From: Acidobacteriaceae bacterium
GTDB lineage: Bacteria > Acidobacteriota > Terriglobia > Terriglobales > Acidobacteriaceae
DNA length: 50,589 nt
Assembly: GCA_027323885.1 (NCBI GenBank)
Contig: DAHVZT010000102.1
Coordinates: 1 to 50,589 of the forward strand
Direction of reading: 5' to 3'
A program made the translations under genes and the position numbers. Within the stretch, counting starts at the first letter, position 1. Each line of letters opens with the position of its first letter. Positions 1 to 6,997 of the stretch are shown here, one piece after another. The notes under the pieces were generated by a model. The model did no database searches, was not told the DNA's origin, and saw only the letters and a program-made list of their open reading frames with translations.

Positions 1-178
1 CGTGGTCGGCACCAAGGCGGACAAGCTCTCCGGCAATCAGCGGACCGTGGCCGTAAAGAAGCTTCGCGAAGCCCTGCGAGCCGACGAAATTCTGGTCTGT
101 TCGGCAAAAGAGGGACGAGGCATTCCGGCGTTATGGAGCGCACTCCACGCCACCCTTCACCAATTCCAGGTGGACTGA
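1..178 (+). CDS. engB: 3' end of ribosome-biogenesis GTP-binding protein EngB/YsxC (partial)
   Basis: The reading frame is open from the window edge (first full codon at base 2) to a TGA at 176-178, giving the last 58 residues of a protein whose start lies outside. It contains a TKADK segment, the G4 guanine-specificity motif, and a CSAKEGRG segment that fits the G5 (SAK) loop, followed by an LW-x2-L helix typical of the C-terminus of the small TrmE-Era-EngA-EngB GTPases. The ending soon after G5, with no KH or other extra domain, favours EngB/YsxC (YihA), a GTPase that helps large-subunit assembly. No downstream gene is co-oriented; the pseudopilin genes face it. Family assignment is good, exact member somewhat less certain because the G1-G3 motifs are not in the window. 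Confidence 0.72.
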   Translation, partial: VVGTKADKLSGNQRTVAVKKLREALRADEILVCSAKEGRGIPALWSALHATLHQFQVD

Positions 179-293
179 ACAACCCGCTGAAACCGATGCG
201 CAGTGTGACTTCTGGCGAACCGGGTTGGCCTCAATCTTCAGGCAAGCCCTTCCGCAGTGGTAGTGGGCTGGGCAATGCGATCGGTTCCGGAAT

Positions 294-770
294 TCACCAC
301 TGCGAATACGGAACGCCATCACTGCCTTGCTGGTCCGAACCGCTGTGGACATTGTCAATGCCTGGTTGGGACTGGTCGACGCTGGTCAGGGAATCCGACT
401 GTTCGGGAACCCATGTATCGTTGCGATGGGTCATTGGATCGACGGGGAGGGCCTTCAGATAGCCGGCCTGTACCAGGTCGTCGAGAGATTGAGGCGCAGC
501 CTGCTTGTCTTCAGTGTATTGCTCAATGGCGTCGCGCATGGTGTGCAGGTCCTGACGGAGGGCTGCCTCACGCGCTGTTCTAATCGCTGCAACGAAACTG
601 GGCACGGCGATGGCCAGCAGGATGGACATGATGAGCATGACCACCATCAGTTCCACCAGGGTGAAGCCCCGCTGACGCGCCTCGGTGCGGCGGAACATGC
701 GCCCGGACAGCAACCAGGTCAGACAACCCGTGCTCCGCTTCCTCGGGATGGGCGGCTGCACGGCTACCAT
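294..770 (-). CDS. Type II secretion/type IV pilus-like pseudopilin (second of pair)
   Basis: Up to 158 residues with a class III prepilin signal: a basic leader ending RQRG, then FTLVELMVV with Glu at +5 and a hydrophobic helix. The prepilin peptidase would cut between G and F. The rest resembles GspG-type pseudopilins: a helix continuing into RTAREAALRQDL, TMRDAIEQYTEDKQ, then a Pro-rich D-x-L-x2-L segment and PVDPMT. The first ATG (770) overlaps the stop of the upstream pseudopilin gene by 7 bases, suggesting coupling, but gives a long 35-residue leader. An ATG at 698 (MFRRTEARQRG) gives an 11-residue leader more typical of the family, so the true start is uncertain. It lies downstream of the secretin and a second pseudopilin on the same strand and probably forms one transcription unit with them. 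Confidence 0.85.
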   Translation of the reverse strand: MVAVQPPIPRKRSTGCLTWLLSGRMFRRTEARQRGFTLVELMVVMLIMSILLAIAVPSFVAAIRTAREAALRQDLHTMRDAIEQYTEDKQAAPQSLDDLVQAGYLKALPVDPMTHRNDTWVPEQSDSLTSVDQSQPGIDNVHSGSDQQGSDGVPYSQW

Positions 771-1222
771 GTGTTGTATTTTGTCCCATCCAGACCTGTG
801 CCCTGTGAGTTCGAATGAACGTCGAACACGTTTTGGCCGCCCCAGGAATCACTGTCCGGGTCATCCTGCATGGAGCGCAAGACCCAGTCCTGCTTGCCGG
901 TCATGGGATCTACGGGAATCGCCCGCAGAAATTTCACTTTGTGGCCCTGAATGTCCACTCCTTTGACCAGCGTTTCCAGATCGGGGGGATAACCGAACGC
1001 ATCGATGGAGAGACCGGCAATTGCCCCGCGGTCGGCAGCATCCTTGTACTTGTCGATTGCACGCCGCATCTCCCATAAGTCGCTGCGAAGCAGTTGTTCC
1101 TTCTGCCGCTGAATTGCGAACCGGGTGACCGGATAAGCAACAGAGGCCAGGATAGCAAGTATGGCAATCGTGACGATCAGTTCAACAAGCGTCAGTCCGT
1201 GCTGTCGAGAAATTCTGTTCAT
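764..1222 (-). CDS. GspG-like pseudopilin (first of pair)
   Basis: 152 residues from the ATG at 1222, which gives a short leader MNRISRQHG followed by LTLVELIVTIAIL, the class III prepilin cleavage site (G|L) with Glu at +5. Upstream in-frame ATGs exist but would lengthen the leader to more than 20 residues. After the N-terminal hydrophobic helix the protein has RRAIDKYKDAADRG, a Pro-Pro-DLETLVKG segment and AIPVDPMTGKQDW, the pattern of major pseudopilins of type II secretion (GspG). It ends in a Gly/Asp-rich stretch before NTW. It is paralogous to the adjacent pseudopilin: both have the DPMT motif and end in W. The secretin gene lies 77 bases upstream on the same strand. Role: a subunit of a periplasmic pseudopilus or pilus, processed at the inner membrane. 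Confidence 0.87.
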   Translation of the reverse strand: MNRISRQHGLTLVELIVTIAILAILASVAYPVTRFAIQRQKEQLLRSDLWEMRRAIDKYKDAADRGAIAGLSIDAFGYPPDLETLVKGVDIQGHKVKFLRAIPVDPMTGKQDWVLRSMQDDPDSDSWGGQNVFDVHSNSQGTGLDGTKYNTW

Positions 1223-1299
1223 GAAAAATGTCGTGTCTTTGTTGCCTTTTCTCATTTTCCAGCATGTGAGATGCCTCTGCCCAGCCACGCAGGCGCGGC

Positions 1300-3786
1300 C
1301 TACTCGACATGCACAACCGCAGGAGAGCCTGCCAGTATGGGGAGGATCGTCTGAGTACTGCTGCGGGCAGCGGATTTGATGATCTGCACGGTAGCATCTC
1401 CGGGAGCTTTGGCCTGGAACGTCAGAACGGAAACGTCGCCGTTGCCCGTCACTCCTTTGGCGCCCGGCGGACGCGAGGCGCTGATGGTCACGTCGCCGCT
1501 GGCCGGGTCATCGCGATGCACCAGTGCGGTCGTTTGTCCGTCTCTGGCCAGCAGGTCACCCGTATCCACGTTGACCAGTGAGAGCACCTTCGGGTCGTAA
1601 TGCAACTGCATCGGAACCGAAAAGACGTCTGTGCCTCCGCTCAGGTACGTCTTCACCTGGAACGTGCTTCCTACCTTCGCGGTAGACTGCTGAGGTGTAA
1701 GCGAGAGCTCCAGCGGCGCACCCGTCGCCGCATTCGCGGGTGGCGCGCCTGGTCGCGGATTCTGGCCTGCATTCTGCGCGTTCTGCAGCATTTGACCCGC
1801 GGCCTGAGTGACTGCCTGGGCCGCCGTGGTTGGCGGTGTGCTGGGCTCGAAGGTCAACGGAGGCCGTCCGTTGCGGGTAATCGCCGCAGCCGTCGCAGGC
1901 AGCGGCTGATCAAGCCTCAGGCTCACGTTCGTTCCCGTGCCGGTATCCACGGTACGCAGATTGAGCGGGCTCAGGTCGATACGGCGCACCAGATGCGGAA
2001 TCAGCAAAAATACGATTTCATTGTCTACGGTTTCAGTCTGCTGCGAGCTGAACAGATATTTCAGCAGCGGAATCTCGCCCAGCCCCGGAGTACCGCCAAT
2101 GGTCAATGCATGGGAGCGCTGGATGATGCCTCCCAGCAGATTGGCTGACCCTTCTTTCATCCGGACATTCTGTTGCAATTCCTGATTTCCGATAACAGGC
2201 TGTTCAATGCCGCCCAGGTTGCTGTAGCTCGTGATGTTGGACACGGTAATGTGCAGTTTCATCGAGACATCGCCATCGTAGTGAATGGTCGGCTGCATCT
2301 CGATGTTCACGCCAACGTCGATGTAGGAAAACTGCGTGCTGACCAGCGGACTGATACCCGCCGCGGCAATACCTGCGCCCGGAGAAAACGATCCGGTGGC
2401 GATTGGAATCTTGGAACCGATCTTGAGCGTTGCCTTCTGGCCGTCCACAGCACGCATCTGCGGATTCTGCAGAACGCGCGTGTCGGAATCTGTCAGCAGC
2501 ATGTTGAGTGTCGCTGCGCCAATGGAGATTCCGAAGTTGGTGGCGTTCAGGTTTCCGAGATCATTGAGGGTCGGCCCGGTGCCGGTGGAGCCAGCGGTAC
2601 CGGGAAGTCCAGTTGTGGGATTGCTGATGGGCTGGGTTGTCGTTGCGTTTGTAACCGCCGTGGACGCCTGGAGTTGCACCCCGATGGAACCGGGCAGTTG
2701 CAATCCGATGTTGCGCAGCAGATCCTTATTGATCTCCAGCACAGCAATATCGACGACCACTTCCGGTTTCGTCTTATCCAGATCGTCGATGATTTTCTGC
2801 GCCAGCAAAAGTTGGTCCGGCGTGCCGCGCATGACGATCGCGCTCTGGCTGGGAACTGCCTGCATCTTGACGGTGGTGTCCATCAGGTTGCGGACGGCGT
2901 TCAGAATTTCGTTCAGGTCGTTGGCCTGGGTCACATTGCCCAGATAAAAAGTTTGCACCGCCTGCTGTTCCAGTTCGGTGCGCTTTTGCCTCGTATCAGC
3001 CGCTACAAAAATCGTGTCGGGGGTCACCGGACGCCAGAAGGTCTGCGACACAAAGGACACACTGCGCAACGCGTCATACAGACTCACGTGATTCAAATCG
3101 ATCGGGATGCGCTTGGAGGTGTAGTCCGGGTCGAACAGAATATTGATTCCGGCAATCTTGCCGATGGTCTGGTACACGACCTTGGAGTCCGCCACGATGT
3201 GGATCGTGATAGGCTCCGACGAAAGCGGCTTCAACTGCAGCGGAGCGCCAAGCTCCGACAGTTCCTGCGCAGCCTGCTTGGAAGTGACCGCCGACTTATT
3301 CAGGTCGATCTGGGTTTCGCTGGTGCCGCTGATCTGGGCGCGGGTGCGTTGCGCTTCCTGCTGGGCGGCCTCATAGCTGGGGTCGATGGCAAGAGCGCGA
3401 AGAAAGTCCGTCAACGCGTCGTTGAGTTGGCCCTGGCTGCGCAGCTTGCGCCCCAGATCCAGATACTGAGACGCAGCTAAAAAGCGGAGCCGCTCATACG
3501 ACTCCTTGTATTTCATGTCCTGCGGCTTCTTCTCCCAAGCCTTGTGGTAGCTCTCGTAAGCGGTGATATAGTCTTCCCGCGTTTCCGCGCGGCGGCCCTG
3601 TTTAAACAGTTTTCCTGCCGACTCTGCGCGCAGCGGGGAGACTGCGCTCTGCATGGCTAGAAAGCCCAGCACCACCAGCAGAAGGCGAACGCAACCAGCA
3701 CGAGCGCGCATCCGGGCAGGGAATCGCAGGAGTGGGGCTGAGCGGGTGATCAGGTGCGGGGTTTCTTCTGCAGGTTTAAAGGTCAT
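1300..3786 (-). CDS. Secretin (GspD/PilQ family) with TPR-like N-terminus and C-terminal cohesin-type domain
   Basis: Up to 828 residues. An export signal is seen as a basic stretch and hydrophobic helix around residues 26-54; an ATG at 3711 (MRARAGCVRLLL) would give a more normal signal peptide than the first ATG at 3786. Two TPR-like helical repeats follow (AETREDYITAYESYHKAW; GQLNDALTDFLRALAIDP), then an STN/N0-type domain starting near ITIHIVADS, an N1-type domain ending IVMRGTPDQLLLAQ, and the secretin barrel (QNPQMRAVDGQKATLKIG ... GGIIQRS, TPGLGEIPLLKYLFS, EIVFLLIPHLVR). After a Pro/Ala/Gln-rich linker the last ~135 residues look like a cohesin fold (LSLTPQQSTAKVGSTFQV, MQLHYDPKVLSLVNVDTGDL). 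The secretin forms an outer-membrane channel; what the cohesin-like domain binds is unknown. Two pseudopilin genes follow on the same strand. Confidence 0.9.
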   Translation of the reverse strand: MTFKPAEETPHLITRSAPLLRFPARMRARAGCVRLLLVVLGFLAMQSAVSPLRAESAGKLFKQGRRAETREDYITAYESYHKAWEKKPQDMKYKESYERLRFLAASQYLDLGRKLRSQGQLNDALTDFLRALAIDPSYEAAQQEAQRTRAQISGTSETQIDLNKSAVTSKQAAQELSELGAPLQLKPLSSEPITIHIVADSKVVYQTIGKIAGINILFDPDYTSKRIPIDLNHVSLYDALRSVSFVSQTFWRPVTPDTIFVAADTRQKRTELEQQAVQTFYLGNVTQANDLNEILNAVRNLMDTTVKMQAVPSQSAIVMRGTPDQLLLAQKIIDDLDKTKPEVVVDIAVLEINKDLLRNIGLQLPGSIGVQLQASTAVTNATTTQPISNPTTGLPGTAGSTGTGPTLNDLGNLNATNFGISIGAATLNMLLTDSDTRVLQNPQMRAVDGQKATLKIGSKIPIATGSFSPGAGIAAAGISPLVSTQFSYIDVGVNIEMQPTIHYDGDVSMKLHITVSNITSYSNLGGIEQPVIGNQELQQNVRMKEGSANLLGGIIQRSHALTIGGTPGLGEIPLLKYLFSSQQTETVDNEIVFLLIPHLVRRIDLSPLNLRTVDTGTGTNVSLRLDQPLPATAAAITRNGRPPLTFEPSTPPTTAAQAVTQAAGQMLQNAQNAGQNPRPGAPPANAATGAPLELSLTPQQSTAKVGSTFQVKTYLSGGTDVFSVPMQLHYDPKVLSLVNVDTGDLLARDGQTTALVHRDDPASGDVTISASRPPGAKGVTGNGDVSVLTFQAKAPGDATVQIIKSAARSSTQTILPILAGSPAVVHVE

Positions 3787-4010
3787 GATTTCCAGCGACG
3801 AGTGTTACAACCAGGCATCCATCCATCTGACGCAATCCCGTCTAGCTTCGTAACTCGGGGGAAGTTCGTGGGGCTAGCGAATGAGGTTGCGGGCCTTCGC
3901 TTGAGTATATCATCGGCCTGCCCTGGGTCCCATCCGCCGCGGCCGGGTCGCGTCCGCACCAGGCTCTGCATGCTAGCATCAGGGTTTGGGCCCTGCAGCC
4001 GCTCTGAAAC

Positions 4011-4544
4011 ATGTCTCGTCCACCCACCCATCTGGTTCCGAATCCGCCGAAAAAGCCTAAGCCGCGCGATCCCGTAGCTGCGGGCGAGCGCGACGCAGCG
4101 GTAAATCGGCTGGCGGGCCACAACTATTTTTTGACCGACCGGTTTGAGGCAGGCATGGTGCTGCGCGGAACGGAAGTGAAATCTGTGCGGGAGGGCAAGG
4201 CGAATCTGCGAGATGCGTACGGGTTGATCAAAAACGGGGAAGCCTTTCTGCTCAACATGCATATCGGCCCCTACTCCCACGGCAGCTACACCAACCACGA
4301 TGCGGTGCGGACGCGCAAGCTTTTGTTGCACAGCGAAGAACTGCGCAAACTCACGGGAAAAGTCCAGCAAAAGGGACTCACATTGATTCCCACAAGGTTG
4401 TATTTCCGGAATGGCCGGGTGAAGTGTGAAATCGCCGTGGCCAAAGGCAAGCAGAATTGGGACAAGCGGGAAACCGAACGTCGACGGGAAGACGATCGGG
4501 ACGCCCGGGCTGCCATCGCGGCGAACAAACGGCGGAATGCCTAA
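4011..4544 (+). CDS. smpB: SsrA-binding protein SmpB
   Basis: 177 residues, slightly longer than the usual ~155 because of a Pro/Lys-rich N-terminal extension (PPKKPKPRDP). The SmpB core is clear: YFLTDRFEAGMVLRGTEVKS, VREGKANLRDAY, MHIGPYSHGSY, RKLLLHSEELRKL, KGLTLIPTRLYFRNGRVK, VAKGKQNWDKRE, then a basic Arg-rich tail that in the family becomes helical on the ribosome. SmpB binds tmRNA and brings it to stalled ribosomes for trans-translation. The start at 4011 is the first ATG before the conserved core. It is divergent from the secretin gene across 224 bases that should hold both promoters, and is followed on the same strand by pepA after about 43 bases. No tmRNA gene was recognised in the window. 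Confidence 0.97.
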   Translation: MSRPPTHLVPNPPKKPKPRDPVAAGERDAAVNRLAGHNYFLTDRFEAGMVLRGTEVKSVREGKANLRDAYGLIKNGEAFLLNMHIGPYSHGSYTNHDAVRTRKLLLHSEELRKLTGKVQQKGLTLIPTRLYFRNGRVKCEIAVAKGKQNWDKRETERRREDDRDARAAIAANKRRNA

Positions 4545-4587
4545 CGCCGAACAAATTCGACATTCGAAAGGAACATATAAACTCTGC

Positions 4588-6105
4588 ATGAAAACTGAAT
4601 TGAAATTCGATTCCGTCGCCAACCTCTCCGCCGAACTGCTGGTTGTGCTGGCAGCCGACTCCAACAACTCCAAAGATAAAAACGCGACCGCCCAGCCGGT
4701 ATTGCTGACCAAAGATTCCACGATTGCAAGTGCGGAAAAGCCTGCCCTGACCAGCGGTGAATTTAGCGCGACGGTATGCGAGACGCTGCTGCTTCATTCG
4801 CCGGGGGAGCTGAAAGCCAAACGGCTATTAATCATCGGAATTGGAAAAATAGCTAAAGTTTCCGTTCAGGATGTGCGCAAGGCTGCCGGCACTGCGGTTC
4901 GCTTCGCGAAACCTCGGGGTATTCGTCAGATTGCCATGCTGCTGCCGGAGCACGATGGCCTGTCTCTGCCAGCCGCGGCACGCGCTGCGGTGGAGGGTGC
5001 ATTCGTCGGCGATTTCGACCCTGACACCTACCGGTCGGACCGCCAGGACCGCGCCACCGAGCAATTTACCGTGATCGCGCCGCCCAACGCCGATAAAAGC
5101 ACCGTTGAAGCAGCGTTCCGGGAAGGCGTGGTGCTTGGCGAGTCGCAGAACTTTGCCCGCTCCCTGGTGAACGAGCCGGGCAATGTGCTTACGCCCACCG
5201 TACTTGGCCAGCGCGCCGCGGCCATGTGCCAAGAGCAAGGCCTGCCCTGTGAAGTCCACAGTACGGACAAGCTGAAGGAATTGAAAATGGGCGCATTCTG
5301 GGCCGTCGCCCAGGGTTCGGAAGAGCCGCCGGCGATGATTGTCATGCGCTACGAGCCCGCCAACGCGCCCAAGGATGGTCCGATGCTGGCGCTCGTCGGC
5401 AAGGGAATCACCTTCGACACAGGCGGAATTTCAATTAAGCCCGCGGACGGAATGGAAAAGATGAAATACGACATGGCGGGAGGAGCGGCCATGATCGGAG
5501 CCATGCGCGCGATTGCACAGCTCAAGCCCAATGTGCGGGTGCTCGGCATCGTTTGCGCGGCGGAGAATATGCCTTCCGGTAAGGCGTACAAGCCTGGGGA
5601 TGTGGTCAAGGCCATGTCCGGCAAGGCGATTGAAGTGCTCAACACGGATGCGGAAGGCCGTATGGTGCTGGCCGACGGTCTGCATTATGCCAAGCAGTTG
5701 GGCGCCACGCATTTGATCGATGCGGCGACCCTGACCGGCGCCTGCGTGGTGGCGCTCGGCATGGTGAACGCTGGCGCGTTTTGCAATGACGAGGAGACCT
5801 ACCGGCATTTCCAGAAGGCGACGGAGCTTTCCGGGGAAAAATTCTGGCGTTTGCCGGTCGAGGACGAATACCGCGACATGATCGTTTCCCATATCGGAGA
5901 TATCACGAACACGGGCAACAGCCGGTGGGGCGGCGCAATCACCGCGGCCATGTTCCTGAAGGAGTTTGTCGACCAGACACCATGGATTCATCTGGACATC
6001 GCAGGCGTCGCGTGGATGGAAGAGCAGAAGCCCTGGATCGCGAAGGGGCCCTCCGGTGTGGCCGTCCGCAGCATTGTGGAGTGGGTGCGGAGTTACGAGG
6101 GTTAG
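4588..6105 (+). CDS. pepA: Leucyl aminopeptidase (M17 family, PepA-like)
   Basis: 505 residues from the ATG at 4588. The M17 catalytic domain is unmistakable: GKGITFDTGGISIKPADGM (metal-binding Lys and Asp), MKYDMAGGAAMIGAM, and NTDAEGRMVLADGLHYA (metal-binding Asp and Glu with the catalytic Arg), followed by DAATLTGAC. The N-terminal ~170 residues form the family's variable domain. It is a dinuclear-metal exopeptidase that removes N-terminal residues in the cytoplasm during peptide turnover. An in-frame ATG at 4537 overlapping the end of smpB is possible but would add a polar stretch not expected in the family; a GAAAGGAAC stretch lies ~15 bases before 4588. smpB and pepA are likely co-transcribed, and a hairpin terminator lies about 26 bases after the stop. 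Confidence 0.95.
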   Translation: MKTELKFDSVANLSAELLVVLAADSNNSKDKNATAQPVLLTKDSTIASAEKPALTSGEFSATVCETLLLHSPGELKAKRLLIIGIGKIAKVSVQDVRKAAGTAVRFAKPRGIRQIAMLLPEHDGLSLPAAARAAVEGAFVGDFDPDTYRSDRQDRATEQFTVIAPPNADKSTVEAAFREGVVLGESQNFARSLVNEPGNVLTPTVLGQRAAAMCQEQGLPCEVHSTDKLKELKMGAFWAVAQGSEEPPAMIVMRYEPANAPKDGPMLALVGKGITFDTGGISIKPADGMEKMKYDMAGGAAMIGAMRAIAQLKPNVRVLGIVCAAENMPSGKAYKPGDVVKAMSGKAIEVLNTDAEGRMVLADGLHYAKQLGATHLIDAATLTGACVVALGMVNAGAFCNDEETYRHFQKATELSGEKFWRLPVEDEYRDMIVSHIGDITNTGNSRWGGAITAAMFLKEFVDQTPWIHLDIAGVAWMEEQKPWIAKGPSGVAVRSIVEWVRSYEG

Positions 6106-6131
6106 TGCGTGATCCCAGGAATTAGGCAACA

Positions 6132-6166
6132 GCCCAGGTCTGAAAGCAAGATCTGGGCGTCTTTAT
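6132..6166. terminator. Hairpin terminator between pepA and the nucleotidyltransferase gene
   Basis: A 10-bp stem pairs GCCCAGGTCT (6132-6141) with AGATCTGGGC (6149-6158), with one G-U pair and a 7-base loop, followed by GTCTTTATT. It sits between the ends of two convergent genes (pepA on plus, nucleotidyltransferase on minus), the expected place for a shared terminator. Its stem sequence resembles the CCCAGGTCTG hairpins near 40.5, 47.6 and 48.7 kb, so it may belong to the same dispersed family. Confidence 0.6.
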
Positions 6167-6171
6167 TGTAT

Positions 6172-6645
6172 TCAACCAATCTCCGATTGCGTGGCTGAAG
6201 CGGCTTCGCGCATCTTCTCCACATCTGCCAGATCTTGATTTCTGCCCACCGCAAGTTTGTTGGCAATCAGGTCTTCTCGGGAAATGAAGTAGACGCGCGT
6301 AATTTCGTCTACGAAGGATTCGACACGGTTGGCCCACACCTGATCGAATGTAACGCCGGGTATGCTCTGGAGAATATCTACGCGGGAAGGCTCGACGCCT
6401 ATCTGAAGAATGCTTTCAGGATTATTGTGAAGGTCTGCAGGCGAGAGATCGGAGACGGGAGTGCCGTACTCAACTAAAGCACGGTACACGGCCTCGCTAT
6501 TCTTTTGATCGGCCCGGATTAAAATGTCGAGGTCTTTCGTAGCACGCGGCTGGGAGTGTTCGCTGACGGCATGACCGCCGATAACGACATATTCAACGGA
6601 GTGGGCGTTGAACGCGGACAAGAGTTCTTTTTGATCCTTGAGCAT
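6172..6645 (-). CDS. Nucleotidyltransferase-fold protein (DUF6036-like), possible toxin-antitoxin component
   Basis: 157 residues. The N-terminal half carries a minimal nucleotidyltransferase signature: YVVIGGHAVSEH, then RATKDLDILI, where GG, the His and the D-x-D pair match the active site of MNT/AbiEii-type nucleotidyltransferases. A later segment (SREDLIANKLAVGRNQDLADVEKM) resembles the C-terminal part of DUF6036-type proteins. The ATG at 6645 lies inside the 3' end of the upstream small gene, a 53-base overlap in another frame, so the two are surely co-transcribed. Related two-gene modules in other bacteria are considered toxin-antitoxin or stress elements, with the nucleotidyltransferase as toxin or modifier. 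That role is inference here; the enzyme fold is well supported. Confidence 0.8.
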   Translation of the reverse strand: MLKDQKELLSAFNAHSVEYVVIGGHAVSEHSQPRATKDLDILIRADQKNSEAVYRALVEYGTPVSDLSPADLHNNPESILQIGVEPSRVDILQSIPGVTFDQVWANRVESFVDEITRVYFISREDLIANKLAVGRNQDLADVEKMREAASATQSEIG

Positions 6646-6817
6646 CAGCGTCTATCCCCTTGGAGGCGTACCCATCTCGCACAAGTTCGGCAACGGCTTC
6701 CATGCGCTCCGCGGTAGTTCGACTTTGCCAATAGCGGTAGGTTTCTGCGTCTTGCTCTGTACGGTCGGTGATCCAGCGAACCGACCTGCTACCGCGAAAG
6801 GCCGTTTCAATTGCCAT
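6593..6817 (-). CDS. Small partner protein of the nucleotidyltransferase module
   Basis: 74 residues from the ATG at 6817, chosen because GAGGAG lies 7 bases upstream; an ATG five codons earlier lacks this. The sequence begins MAIETAFRGSRSVRWITDRT, has a helical middle (SRTTAERMEAVAELVRDGY) and ends in a basic tail (SKRTLVRVQRPLR). No domain is recognised with certainty. Its 3' end overlaps the nucleotidyltransferase gene by 53 bases, and small basic proteins in this position are commonly paired with DUF6036-type nucleotidyltransferases. It may be the antitoxin or an adaptor that delivers substrate. About 180 bases upstream lies the 3' end of argS, so the module is inserted between two housekeeping units. 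Confidence 0.7.
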   Translation of the reverse strand: MAIETAFRGSRSVRWITDRTEQDAETYRYWQSRTTAERMEAVAELVRDGYASKGIDADAQGSKRTLVRVQRPLR

Positions 6818-6997
6818 GGTGAAGCTCCTCACTGTCCAACTATTATTTTAGTCTTCTGTAAGTTAGCAGGGAAGCAAAGAACCACGCTGGTATTCAGCAG
6901 GCATTTCTTGTCTTGTTGCGGACGGCATGCCTTGGCTTGCGAGGGTGCTGTTCAAGAACGGCAAAAGGATGCTGTCATTCGAGCCGAGAGGAACCCC

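Noticed and set aside
2173-3480. Long plus-strand open frame (435 codons)
   Set aside because: Fully antisense to the secretin gene; the product is His/Arg/Gln-rich with no domain.
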